Assembly (NCBI RefSeq): GCF_004011695.2
Contig: NC_082413.1
Location: 806,001 to 870,000, forward strand
Length of the DNA: 64,000 bases
Direction: 5' to 3'
DNA from: Ascochyta rabiei
Lineage: Eukaryota > Ascomycota > Dothideomycetes > Pleosporales > Didymellaceae
Part shown: piece after piece, positions 32,538-43,186 of the stretch
How positions within the stretch are numbered: the stretch's first letter is position 1
Layout of the letters: each line of letters starts with the position of its first letter
Notes under the pieces: model-generated
Told to the model about the DNA's origin: nothing
The model's input: the letters and a program-made list of their open reading frames with translations, nothing else
The model's database searches: none
Program-made: the position numbers and the translations under genes

Positions 32538-33720
32538 AGCTGGCCACAGGTGGTTGGTGTGTCTTCGACCAAGCAATTTTGAGCTTTCGGGAACTCACGT
32601 ATAAGTAAGGGCGATTACTGAATGTCAGTGAGCTGAGTGAGTTGGAGGTGTCGCGCAGTATTTTAACTGTACAGGCGAGTCCACGTGTCTGAGACAGCAA
32701 GATTTGTCTCTCGCTTCTCCCCAAACATCGTGTGTTTGTCCGCTGCACACACCCGGCGATTTCAGCTTGTAAAAAATTGCTTCGTCAGTACTTCCTTAAC
32801 ACAGGGTTGGCAACGGTACTTTTTGGTGGTCACAGATCACGACGGAGCTACATGATAATTTTGTTCGCCTGCAACTCGTGGGCAAAAGCGTCTGACTGTC
32901 GGAATCTATAGGCTGCACCGACGTACTCTGTGCGAAAGATAAGAAGTGACATGTAATTTAGATCGTCGTTTAACAACTTGCGCAATCTAGCTGTGTCTAC
33001 CAGCGGATGCATGAAGTTTGCCAACTAGGTAGCTGCAGCTTGAAAATATGTTCGCTTGCTTGACGTTGTCGCAGTGCTTGAGTGACATGTTGTTCTTCCA
33101 CAAGCGGTTGTTTTCGATAGCAAATCGTGTTGCGTGGCACAATTGACACCTCGACCATCATCAAGGATAGAAATTCGCAGCAGCCGGGGGCGGAAAAACG
33201 TGTCCACTACTGCAATGCGTAGTGGTGTGTAATGCACGTGTTGGGCAGGCCACAACGGTCAAGGCGTGAATGTACAAATTTCCTGGATGAAATTGAGAAT
33301 GTCCGTAATTTTCGCAAAGACGGTGCCACTTGCTGTAAAGACATTTGCGACGATTAGTAGAGTTGTGCAGTGCGCGAAGGATATAGCTGTTGGTTGTATA
33401 GTGGATGTGGATAAGAAGGAGATGTCGAGCAGGAACGTCAGAGTCGCCTTTCAGCTCATCCCTGTCATCAAAAAGCCGGCAATAGCGTCCTATGCCTTGA
33501 ATCTAGCCGTGTCTGGATTCGTGGAACCGCGACCTAGCTAAAACAAGAACGCCATGTAGCGCAAGTCGACGCCTTACTGCTGGTGACTTCGCCATAACAA
33601 CCGCTCTCTATCCACTTTTCCTACACTCCCCTGTTCGCTTTTTCGAGTAAACTCCGTCCATGGACTTTGACGGAAACCTTGAAACGGACCGGATTGTCCC
33701 TCTTGGTTGATATCCTAAGC
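32538..33720. other. Intergenic, nothing recognised
   Basis: 1.2 kb with the CCCH gene promoter on its left. ORF 33266-33541 + has no recognisable domain. Confidence 0.45.
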
Positions 33721-34364
33721 ATGGAACAAGCAACAACCATGGATAGCCGCCGGAACGAAGTGCTCGCTGTGGCGACTTTGTTCCTTGTTCCTTCTTGGTT
33801 GGCAGTCAGTCTACGATTTTATGTACGTGGGAAATTGATGCACACAAGGGGCGTGGACGATTCGTAAGCTACAGCACACAACTCTCTCATGTTGGCATGG
33901 ATGCTGATTTGTCACATAGGTTTATGGTTGCAACATTGGTATGATTCACATGTTGACCTCTGGAGTCGCTTTTCAAAATCTTCTTAAATGCCATAGGCCA
34001 TCTTCACTGTGTACCTGGCTTTCCAAATAGTTGCTGCACTACATGGAACCGGGCGACACCGATGGGAACTAAAAGACCGTGATGCGAGAATTGCTCTACT
34101 CGTAGGTTGCATTACATTCTTCTGAAGTTCTACAGTCTGTCTAACGGTCCAAAGTTCTACTATCTGTGCGAGCTCCTCTACCTCCTGGCCAATTGTACCC
34201 TCAAGTTCTCCATTGGCTACTTCTATTCTCGAGTTGCCATACAACGATGGCATGTATGGACAACCAAGCTCCTGATGGGCGGTACAATACTGTTTTCGGT
34301 TGTCTATTTCTTCTTGGTGATTTTTCAATGTATTCCAGGCAAGTATCAATCGTCCCCTGGTTGA
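33721..34364 (+). pseudogene. Truncated rhodopsin-fold (SAT4/Pth11-like) gene
   Basis: Four exons can be joined in phase: 33721-33863, 33920-33938, 33997-34101 and 34155-34364. They encode roughly 158 residues with about four membrane segments. The pattern matches the family seen at 29543-30813: LFLVPSWLAVSLRFYVRGK, VDDSFMVATLAIFTVYLAF, HGTGRHRWEL, FYYLCELLYLLANCTLKFSIG and FSVVYFFLVIFQC. The frame then stops where family members continue for three more helices. An 11-bp inverted repeat starts at the stop codon. A GC-type donor (GCAAGT) after FQCIPG might allow further exons, but none were found. Best read as a 3'-deleted remnant. Confidence 0.6.
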
Positions 34365-34395
34365 AAGTTCATCACCCAACGGTCGATGAACTTTC
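34363..34395. repeat. 11-bp perfect inverted repeat (hairpin)
   Basis: GAAAGTTCATC (34363-34373) and GATGAACTTTC (34385-34395) are exact reverse complements with an 11-bp loop. The hairpin begins at the end of the truncated rhodopsin-fold ORF. Confidence 0.8.
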
Positions 34396-34562
34396 CTGGT
34401 AACGCGGTCACGCCATCAATTATCAGGTGTCTCACCACAGGTGCAGATCTATCTTCAGATGGCGACATCCGCAATAAGGCGATCTAACACTTCAATCGCG
34501 CTCCAAACAGTCAACAGGCACGACAGCGGCGATCGGCACGACCATTGTATGCGCAATTAGCG

Positions 34563-35162
34563 ATGTTGACCCAAACCCCACCAACCACAGCATCACCAAC
34601 GGACGCCGATATCCGAACAGACGCATCGCACGTGCCCACAATAGAGCGTTTCCGCTACTTACTTCATCACACCCGAGGTCTCATTCATTCCCACGGCCCG
34701 TACACAACACACGCCGATACAACTGTGTTCACTCGTGCCCCCCACCCACATGCCAAACCCTGTGGCCCCTCCTCGAAATGCCTTGCAACATCTCTTGCGG
34801 TAGCCCAAGACTGCATAGGCAGTGCGCAAATCCCCGGCCCTGCCAAAGAAGACTTGCAAATCTTCAAGCACCTCTGGGACACGACTGCCGACCTTCTGGA
34901 AGAGGTGCTTGCCACAGGCGAACTAGACCACGAGTCGTTTGGTTGGGGTATATTTGGGTTGTGCACCGGGTACATGTAACCGCCTTCTGAAGCGTTGTAC
35001 AAAACGTTCGAGGAACACAAACATCGCCTGTATGAAGCACTTCTAGCCCTGCCAACCATAGATTCGCCGAGGCGCAAGAGAGAGGAGCTGGTGGTGAAGG
35101 GCCAGCGAAAGGTGGAGGTTTTGGCTGTGGCCAACAGACAGTGCATATCTGCGCTATCTTAG
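34563..35162 (+). pseudogene. Unknown ORF with one internal stop (199 codons)
   Basis: From ATG 34563 the frame reads a protein-like sequence to TAA at 34977-34979. It then continues in the same frame for 60 codons of clearly protein-like sequence (SEALYKTFEEHKHRLYEALL, then KREELVVKGQRKVEVLAVAN) to TAG at 35160-35162. The codons before the stop read GLCTGYM. A single nonsense change, for example TAC to TAA, is the simplest explanation. The predicted product is helical, and I do not recognise the family. It lies just downstream of a truncated membrane-protein gene, so the whole stretch may be decaying. Confidence 0.55.
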
Positions 35163-35507
35163 TGCTGCAGAGGTTCAGGCAGGAGGGGTGGCATCGGGTT
35201 AGATAGTGGCATGGGGTTAAGGTTGCTGAAAGGTGGGTTGGAAGGTTGGGATTGTTGGATGAGATGGGATTCCTTGACGAACAGTTATGTGAACCGGAGA
35301 TGAATGGAGGAAGTAACAACGGCGACTGAATGCTACCGTTACAGATTGAAGATTGGCACATCTAGTGCCAAAAGATCAACAAGGCGGTAGAGACCAAGTA
35401 GACGCGAACAATTTATGGTAACGAGAGAGAAAAGGCAGCGTTCATATGGCATTATCAGACTGGATTTCATTACGTATTCTATTTCAGTGTTCACAGTGCT
35501 GCATGCC
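35163..35507. other. Intergenic, nothing recognised
   Basis: 3' flank of the oxalate decarboxylase gene and of the broken ORF. Confidence 0.4.
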
Positions 35508-37112
35508 TCACTTGTACGATCCACCTGCAGATGGCGTGAAATCTGTAGTGGTCAAATCGGGGTTACCCTGCACAATGATCGGTTTATCCTTCTTCAGCGT
35601 AGCCAAGAAACCATCGCTAACCTTCAGATGATCTTTGACAATCTGCTTAGGTGTGAGACCGAGCCACTGATTGACACTGATGTCTGAATATTCCTTGGCC
35701 TGCAGCACTTCCAGAAAGATCAAGGTCTCGTTACCAGTATTCTCGAGGTAATGAGCGTTGGGAACAGGCACATAACCAACGTCACCTGCAGTGAAGTCAA
35801 ATGTGCGCGATGAAGCGGGCGCTTGATAGACTGTCAGACGGGCGGAGCCTTGGATGAAGTATGTCCATTCGTCAGACGTCGTGTGCCAGTGCATCTCACG
35901 CATCGCACCGGGCTCGACGGTAATTAACGCAGTAGAGAATGAGTCAGCAATAGGGAATGTGGTAGGGTCGAGGATCTTGATCGATCCACCAGGTACCTTG
36001 AGAGGTTCCTGCTGCGAGAAGTGGTACGAGTACTGTGTCTGTTTTGGGATTATACCGGCAGGCCCTGTGACGTTCTGCTCGCTAATATTGGCTGGCGCCG
36101 GAGTACCTGGGAAAATCCAGAGCTGGCCATCAGGCAGGCTGTCGAAAGTCTTGGTTGAGGTGCGGAAGTTCTTGGCTACAACTTCCTTAGGGTTGCGCTC
36201 CATGAGCTCGGAGAGGAGGAAGGTATTGTCCTCGCTGAAGGCGCCATCATCGAAGACAAGCAGAAACTCACACCCTGTATCAAAGGCTTGGATTGAGTGA
36301 GGGATTCCTGGTGGGAAGAACCAGACATCTCCTGCTGTCACGTCGTCGATGAAGGTCTGACCAGCCTCGTTCATCGACTGGATACGAACTGACCCATTGA
36401 GCCTGAATCCTCGGTCAGTATAAACACTCTCCGTTATCAAAATTAAGAGCATACATCAAAGCCCATTCTCCTTGCTTGTGCCAGTGAAGCTCACGGTAAG
36501 CGTTAGGGCTAAGTCGCATGTTGACACCGGCCATCGCAGTTGCAATGGGCAGCTGATCAGAGTTCTGCGAGCGCGCCCAACCTGCGCCTGCCAGCCCATG
36601 GCGATTGTGTGAGAGCCCGAACGGCCACTTTGCGTTCTTCACATCGCCTGAATCAGTTGTAGGCGGAGCAAAAAGATCGCTGTTAAGTGCGTCATATGCA
36701 TCAGTTCTTGATATACGTTAGCCTTTATTCTCATCGAAGTTTTCTGAAATTTGTTGACGTACCTCGGCCCAGGGTCAGTAGGTCCTGTTGTGCCACCTCG
36801 AATGGGCTGAGGGTTCTTCACGTTTGTGAGATCAATGTAGAGGCCAAGATCAGCATCTTCTGACTGCCCGGGTCCCAGTTCAAACTCATCAGTTGGGATG
36901 ACGGTTGACTCAGTGGAGATCGGATTCGATGATGCGAAGCCAATCAATGCCTCTGAACCGTGCAGCGAGCCTGATGACCCAGTGGGCAACACTTGGTCGC
37001 TGACCACTTGGGATGGATCAACAGGTCCATGGAGCGCAAATGCCTGGGGCGCAGGAAGAGCGATGGCTGACCCTGCCAGAGACGAGAGAGCGGGTATGAA
37101 AGAATGTCTCAT
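35508..37112 (-). CDS. Secreted bicupin oxalate decarboxylase (489 aa)
   Basis: Exons are 37112-36763, 36679-36455 and 36402-35508, with introns of 83 and 52 bp. A signal peptide (MRHSFIPALSSLAGSAIALPAP) is followed by two cupin domains, each with an Mn-binding HxH..E set. The first is RELHWHKQGEWALML with later PHSIQAF. The second is REMHWHTTSDEWTYFIQG with later NAHYLEN. SEDNTFLLSELM corresponds to the mobile lid loop that separates decarboxylases from oxidases in this family. The enzyme converts oxalate to formate and CO2 outside the cell, a way to control acidity and oxalate. Pairing the exons restores WALMLNGSVRIQ exactly, so the model is secure. Confidence 0.93.
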
Positions 37113-37174
37113 GTTTGCAGTGAGTGGCGCCTGTTTGAATAGACTATCGGCTACCACAGCGGCTCAACGGTCAC

Positions 37175-37184
37175 TATTTATATA
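37175..37184 (-). promoter_or_regulatory. TATA box of the oxalate decarboxylase gene
   Basis: TATATAAATA on the minus strand, about 63-72 bp before the start codon at 37112. Motif and distance only. Confidence 0.55.
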
Positions 37185-37664
37185 GCTTTGCACCGGCAGT
37201 TTTTGTACTGAACTAGCTACTGCGTCTTGCCGATCTATCCAGTCGTCTGCTCGTCATCATTATTTGGGTGACAACCGTAGGTAGTATCGGTAGGACATCA
37301 CGAGCTGACGTCACAAGGGCTGTTGAGCCAACCCCACGGGAAAAAGCCTCAGGTGCTGTGGGGATGACCTGCAGGAATATGCCTTCCGTTATATCCGCAG
37401 TAATTTGAAATGGACATGGGCCCTTGCATAGAAGGGTATACCCGCCAGCTGCCAACAACGTTAACGGGTGGCCGAACAACGGTCATTGGAGGCAAGCACG
37501 AGAGATACATCATCCCAACAGGTTGCTCGTAAATCAACTTCGTTTTAAGGAGGCGCCGCGCGTTCTATTGAATGCTGCTGTAAGCTGGAGTGTCAGGATA
37601 TCTGGCAATACAGTTGGCGTGGCTGGATGAAGGGCACCGCATGCTTATTGCCGTGCTATCCATA
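37185..37664. other. Intergenic between oxalate decarboxylase and transposon
   Basis: Promoter flank of the oxalate decarboxylase gene up to the TA target site of the transposon; nothing else seen. Confidence 0.45.
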
Positions 37665-37677
37665 ACGTGTTTCACCA
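37665..37677 (+). repeat. Left terminal inverted repeat of the Fot1/pogo element
   Basis: 13 bp, exact complement of the right end, preceded by TA. Confidence 0.9.
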
Positions 37678-37746
37678 GTAAGCGGCCAACACCAGTATCC
37701 GGCCAACCCCACCAAAACGCGTCAAACTTCTTTCATCCCAACTGTA

Positions 37747-39372
37747 ATGGCTCAACCACAACGTACTTAAGCCTCCCTTACAGAGGGTAGATGCCTTCTT
37801 GCTGCCTCTGCTGTTAAATTAGGACGCGTTTAGTTAAAAAATAGGGCTACTTTGCTCTACCAGGTGCCTTGTACAACGCTCCGCCGCCGCCTCCAGGGCA
37901 TTAAGTCAAAAGACGCGACAACGTCTGTCAACCTTAAGCTTAGCCCTGTTAAAGAGCAGTCCCTTATTTAGTAGATCTTAGACCTTGATTGTTGTAGATT
38001 TCTACCCTAGATTATTGATGTGCGACGAATAGCAGACACTCTCCTCGCTGCCTGCGGCCAAAATCCTCCTCCTCCTTTGCTAGGCAAGAACTGGGTAGCA
38101 CGCTTTATTAAGCGCCAGCCAGAACTCTAGACAAAGTGGAATAGGAAATTCCATTCACAAAGGGCACGCTGTGAAGATCCTGTCAGGATTAGCGCGTGGT
38201 TCAGGCTGGTAGAGGAGACACGCCTTACATATGGGATACCTAATAAGGACATCTACAACTTTAATAAGACTAGGTTTATAATAGGTGTTGCCTCAACGTC
38301 TAAGGTTGTTACTAGCTCTAACACAGTTAGACGCGCTACTGTCGTTCAGCCAGGCAATTGTGAGTAGGTGACAACAATTAAGTGTGTTAACGCGTCAGGT
38401 TAGTCTATCCTACCCTTCCTTATACTAGCAGGGAAGCTCTACTAGGCTAACTGGTATTAAGACCTCCCACCTGACTGGACTGTTGCTGTTAGTGACAACG
38501 GCTGGACAACAGATGAGCTAGGCCTTGACTGGGTGAAGCACTTTAACAGGCACACACAGACTCGCTTATTAGGTGCTTGTTAGCTACTTATCCTTAACGG
38601 TCACAGCAGCTACGCTACACCTGAGTTTGATCAGTACTGTAAGGACAACATGATCATTACCCTCTGTATGCCTCCTCACACCTTACACCTTCTCTAGCCA
38701 CTAGACGTTGGCTGCTACTCTCCTCTTAAGGTGGTGTATGGACATAAGGTGTCTAAGCTTGCCCGCTAAAGCATCTTCTATATTAATAAGCTTAACTTCC
38801 TATAGATGTACCTGAGGATTAGACCAACTGCTCTATTAGAGAGCAATATTAAGGCTGGATTTTAAGCAACAGGGCTTATCCTATTTAATCCAGAGCGTGT
38901 CCTGTCATGCCTCACTGTTATTAGAACACTATTACCACCAGGGACAGCAGCAGGACCAGCAGGGCTGTAGACAGCAGAGACACCACGTACAGTTGACCAG
39001 CTTTAGCAGCAAGCTTGCCTTGTATAAGATCTCCTTAAGCGTTAGTTACAGAGTCTAACTAGTTAAGCTATATCCCAGCTTGTTAAGGGTTGTTAGCTTG
39101 CAATGCAGTTAGCAACAATCTTAACTTAGAAGAACGCTAAGCTACGTGCTTTAAATTAACGCTAGTAATATAAGTGTTAAAAGCATAGACAGTATATAGC
39201 ACGTAGGGGAGCTCTACAGGTTAAGGAAGCTCAATTACTAGTCTTATAGGCTAATAATGTGGTTAAGGAGGAGGCCCAGGTTGACGCTGCCCCACGGCGT
39301 CAGCGAGCACTACTAACGTGTAGCAAATGCCACGTGTAAGGCCACAACAGGACTTAATGTAGAGCTATCTAA
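37747..39372 (+). pseudogene. Fot1/pogo transposase, one frame with only point mutations
   Basis: From ATG 37747 a single frame runs to about 39372 (some 540 codons, the usual Fot1 transposase length) with no frameshift found. It is interrupted by many TAG/TAA codons. Order of parts: an N-terminal helix-turn-helix region; a CENP-B-type DNA-binding half (PPPPLLGKNWVARFIKRQPEL); the DDE catalytic half; and a C-terminal zinc-knuckle-like CSKCHV.GHNRT.CRA. Two catalytic Asp positions read Asn: codon 38263 in YNFNKTRF and codon 38596 in LLILNGHSS. The third is intact (PLDVG, 38704). The stops look like CAG/CAA-to-TAG/TAA, and the Asp-to-Asn changes are G-to-A. Both are RIP transitions on the two strands. 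Confidence 0.9.
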
Positions 39373-39415
39373 TCTATCATGCTTTGAAACCTTACTTAAT
39401 TCGACTGCGTGGTTG

Positions 39416-39428
39416 TGGTGAAACACGT
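39416..39428 (-). repeat. Right terminal inverted repeat of the Fot1/pogo element
   Basis: 13 bp, exact complement of the left end, followed by TA. Confidence 0.9.
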
Positions 39429-39566
39429 TAATTTAGCCCCAGACCCACCTGAAAGCTTGTCTTTGAACTTCGCATTGCTTCTTCCGTCTTGGCGAGCTTG
39501 TTTCGATCCACTTTGAGGCTTTAGTCAGAGTCGAGTCCATCAAAAGATAGACCACGTGCGCCACAG

Positions 39567-40002
39567 CCACAGTTGTCAACAAGCAAGTCGAATTGATCAA
39601 CTTGTTTGGCTTACTTGCAAATATTCACGTTGAATAATATGGGTTTTTCTGCCTAAATCTGCAAGAAATCGATTCTTAGCCAACAAAAACCTTTAATAAG
39701 TGTGACCTGTTTGGTTACCCCAGATAGTAGACAAGTTCGGCTAATTAGCTGAAAAAGAAGCGAGAAGATGCATAAAGCTCTTGGGACAATTGGACCTACG
39801 CCCTTTTACTTACTAAGCTGACTGAGCTGACCGGGCTGACCGGGCTGGCTGACTGGATTGACTAAGCAGAAAGCTAATGCGTGTCATGTACGCGTACACT
39901 ACTGGCTCAAGTAAGTTGATCAAGTTGCTTGTGTTAGCCAGATATCAGGCTGAATCAAGTGTCGCCTTGTAATTTGCTTGACTTGTTTGTTAACAACTTT
40001 GG
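39567..40002. mobile_element. MITE-like candidate with 23-bp imperfect inverted ends
   Basis: The 23 bp at 39567-39589 matches the reverse complement of 39980-40002 at 20 of 23 positions. Two of the three mismatches are C/T or G/A transitions, as RIP would produce. The interior (about 430 bp) codes for nothing. No clear target-site duplication was found, so a coincidental inverted repeat is not excluded. Confidence 0.4.
39816..39864. repeat. Short degenerate tandem array (GCTGACYGG-type)
   Basis: About five head-to-tail variants of a 9-10 bp unit close to GCTGACCGGG, lying inside the MITE-like candidate. Confidence 0.5.
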
Positions 40003-40181
40003 CAACAGCGAAGACGGCTGGCGTAAGCACCGCCGCAGCGTGCATCTAGCTTCAGGTATTGTCGTCGCCAGTGACCCACCGCATCGGTTAGATGGATGTG
40101 TCTCTTTGAACTCAGATATTCGTCGTATGCATTGAGTAAGAACTAGAAGAGGTTTCCTCCGGGTATCGTGCGAAGAGCGAA

Positions 40182-40977
40182 CTAAAGAGCGGCTGAAGTC
40201 GACGAGCCCGAGAGAGCGAGGACACAGAGTTCCACCAAAGCCTCACTACGTAAGGGATATCTGGAAGAACAGTTTGTAGCGTCAACATCGAAAATGCCTA
40301 GAACGAAGCCATCTCCCCTCCAGGGGCTCTCTGCCGGCTGCTCGGGTATGCGGAGGAGGAAGACACTCGGAAGAAAGATACCGTTCGAGGACCCGTCTAG
40401 AACGTGCCATCTCCAAGGTGCCAATGGCTCTTGCGTCCAATATGCCGCGCAACTCTCATATCGCAATGCCGTTGACTCATCGAGTGTCTGCGCAGCAAAA
40501 CTGATCGTGAATACTAGAGCCATGTGTAATATCGTAGGGATCAAGAGAAAGGCAACGAAAGAGCCATGTGCTTCGACAAATTCCGACCAAATTTGGTGTT
40601 GAGGTCTGTTGGAAGCTTTGCGGCAACGGCACGACAAGGCTACAAAGTGGGTCATAGATGCCGCTGCATTCAAGGGTATGACCCAAAGAAGAAGGCAAGT
40701 CTTGAGGCTCCTCCAAGCACAATAACAGCCGCGAAGAGGCGGGAAGGTTAGTGGAAAACTGAGCCCGCTATCCCAACAAAGAAACTCTCACGAGGCGCAG
40801 AATTGACAAGTAACAGATATTGACTAGGTGGAGAAGTCCAAAAACAGCGCCACGATAACTCAGTCGTAGAGCGAATCCGGAAGAGCGGCATTGTGGAGAA
40901 ATAGCGATCGTCCTCTTGCGCGCCAAAGACATAACCACAATGGCCGATCTCCACCCTCGAACGGGATCGAGCCGCAT
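40182..40977 (-). CDS. Possible membrane protein gene or remnant
   Basis: Two minus-strand frames (40977-40768 and 40673-40182) contain plausible hydrophobic segments: GAVFGLLHLVNICYLSIL and SFVAFLLIPTILHMALVFTI. A donor-like GTGAGA at about 40790 follows SILRL. No acceptor joins the blocks in a satisfying frame, and the C-terminal half is not family-like. No function can be given; it may be a decaying gene next to the transposon. Confidence 0.25.
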
Positions 40978-41416
40978 CGCATCGATCTTGGACGGCTCAG
41001 GCGTATGGGATCAGATCGTCGAGCAGGTGCACAAAACCCACTTCCGTACAAGTACACTCCAATAATTATCAAACCCATTTCCCGTAAATTCCTATACCTC
41101 CTTCGCTGCCAAAATAACCATTCCGGTATCCCTTGACAGTTCGCCTTATCTTGGTCGTTTTTCACACTGAACTTGTAGTGGCGATTGCGCTCGCGAAGCA
41201 ATATCATAGGCACAACTATTTTGACTTTTTTTCCGTTTCGCAAGTAGATTTGCATTGAGCGAGATTGGCAGTTGACATGGGGATTTGGATCCTTGTATAC
41301 CTCAGTGACTACCCGGTGGTTCGACTTCTCAATTTTGGGTTATCTGCATCGCGGCGTGCTTGATACAGCCGTTTGTGGTTGTGTTTCTACCTGCTATCGT
41401 CTGACTTCACGCCTCG
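40978..41416. other. Intergenic, nothing recognised
   Basis: ORF 40860-41255 - reaches in but is not supported by any domain. A 41-codon plus ORF starting at 40940 is likewise unsupported. Confidence 0.4.
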
Positions 41417-42421
41417 CTACAGCCGAGCAAACATTGTAAGGCTCCTGGTATTTATCACTGGCTGAATCAACGAGACAAAACGAGAAGTCTCCAGCGCCTT
41501 CTCTAACTGGCCTCCGCAGTACTCTGGCTCATACAGCTCGCCCAGAGTCTGTGTCCAGCGGGGACCGTCGCCTGTATTGCGAATAAAAGCACCTTTTAGT
41601 GGCAGCCAGAAGTGTTAGAACTTCTACGAGAGGGCAACGTCTCTCACACTGACACCGTCATTCAACTGTGCGAGCTCACCCGATTGCTCATCCTAGTCCT
41701 CACCGGAAAATTGAAAAGATTCGAGCGGATACCCCATCGATTGCCGCGCCGTTGTATTACTCCTTCGACAGCTGTTGCCGAGACCTACGATCATGCTCGC
41801 GTGCTGACTCGTAAGCTTCATCGTCTTCTGACTCGCCAGACGTCGTGTTGTCTTCCCACGCCACTGTTTACCTGTCAGCAAGCCCTGAAAAGCACAAGGG
41901 GATTTGAGAACTGACAAACAGCGGCCGCATATAGGTTTTCGCCCCATTGCTTCTCCTCTGCCGTGGGCTCGGGCTCTGTCCAGATCTTCTTTCTAGAACC
42001 CACAGACTACCTCCGCGCCACTCCCTTTTGGCGAAAGCCATCTTCAAAGGAATGTTAGTTAATCAAGCCTCTTCCACGCAATCAACGGAAGCATCGCCTA
42101 CCTTCCACTTCGACATCGCGCCGCGCGCCGGCCTCATCTCTTGCAAGACGGCTGGCAGTTTCGCGTGTAGACTTGCCGATCTCATCAATCCTCTCTTGCA
42201 CTTCGGATATGCGTCTATGCCGCTGTACATACGCCGTTTTCTTGGCCACGGTGCGTACAATCACTGGTGTCTGGTCGTATATACCATCACTGTCATCTAC
42301 AGCACAATATCAGTGCCTTACTACAGCCGTTCCGTTGTATCTGAAACACACCTGAAGACTCTGAACCCGCCCAATCTTCGTCTGACGGAGACGCGCCTCT
42401 CCGATGGCGCATAGAAGACAT
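41417..42421 (-). pseudogene. Unknown gene remnant broken by stop codons, RIP-like
   Basis: Three exons join well from ATG 42421: to about 42352, then about 42300-42081 and from about 42021. The introns are GTGTGT..GTAG and GTAGGC..GAAG. They encode a charged helical protein (KKTAYVQRHRRISEVQERIDEIGKS and similar). After GVARR the frame meets TAG but continues with SVGSRKKIWTEPEPTAEEKQWGENLYAA. Further left a single frame reads SFQFSGED, stop, DEQSGELAQLNDGVSVRDVALS, stop, KF, stop, HFWLPLKGAFIRNTGDGPRWTQTLGELYEPEYCGG to TAG 41417. The interruptions are TAG or TAA, as CAG/CAA-to-T changes give. The family is not recognised. Confidence 0.55.
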
Positions 42422-43186
42422 GGTCGTGGGCTGAAGTCGATACAGCTGAAAACGTTAGGTTGAGTTGAATATCGCGTCGAAGAGGCAATAATAACAGCAA
42501 CAACCATATGAGATCAACAGGTACAAGAAGCGCACAAGAAGGCGCAGGGTCTAGTCGAATGACACAGGTGAAAAGTAGACGAGACGAGGACGAGGTGAAG
42601 AGCAGGCGGCTCCAGATAGACTTGCAGTGATTTGAGACAGGGAAGATGTCAGGAGAGTCACGCTGTCGCTCGCTGTTGTCGATTGCTTCCCCAAGACGTG
42701 ATCTGGACGTACAGCAATGTACATCTGCTTGAGGTCACATTGTGAACCCACAGGGCACGGTGTTTGCGGACAGATTGGAAGATCGATACAAGAGTGGAAA
42801 TTCATGCATGCTTCCAATGCAATCTCTAGTGCAGACAAACTGTGCGTACATCTTACCATGCCTTCAAGGTCCGCCAGGTTGCCTGAACGCACCGCATTCA
42901 CCTATAACCTCAAGACCTGTATGGCTAGCAAAGTGTTCCCCTACCGTAGAACTGCACTCTCCCTTTCACCTTCACCTTCCCCGTCGCCAACCAAGCTCTA
43001 GCTCCAACTCGCGCCTTCCATCCCTGCCCTTGTCCGTTCAAGCTTCCACCTAATTTGCACATAAACATCAGCTGCACCTTCTGCAGCTTCAGCACGACAC
43101 TTTCTGCACTCCGCCCACTGCAACACAACTTCGTGGCCTTGTCCGCCTTGATTATCTTGGTCATTCACTTGTGTCTTGATAACACC
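42422..43186. other. Divergent intergenic region
   Basis: Between the remnant and the next plus-strand gene. ORF 42551-42901 - (116 codons) has no domain or splice support. CT-rich leader sequence precedes 43187. Confidence 0.4.

Larger units (their letters stand above)
37665..39428 (+). mobile_element. Fot1/pogo-type DNA transposon, full length, RIP-inactivated (1764 bp)
   Basis: The ends are perfect 13-bp terminal inverted repeats: ACGTGTTTCACCA at 37665-37677 and its reverse complement at 39416-39428. They are flanked on both sides by the dinucleotide TA (37663-37664 and 39429-39430), the target duplication of the Tc1/mariner-pogo superfamily. The length and the single plus-strand transposase frame fit Fot1-like elements of filamentous fungi. 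The element is complete in outline but carries many stop codons, so it should not move on its own. The intact ends could still be recognised by a related active transposase elsewhere in the genome. Confidence 0.92.
39431..40181. other. Non-coding flank of the transposon
   Basis: No ORF. It contains the MITE-like candidate and a short tandem array described separately. Confidence 0.5.

Noticed and set aside
34864..35361. 165-codon minus ORF
   Set aside because: It lies opposite the broken plus-strand ORF and has a shuffled Ser/Pro/Cys composition without a domain.
39816..39864. GCTGACCGGG tandem array considered as a CRISPR-like or satellite array
   Set aside because: The units are only 9-10 bp, degenerate, without spacers and too few; CRISPR is not expected in a fungal nucleus.
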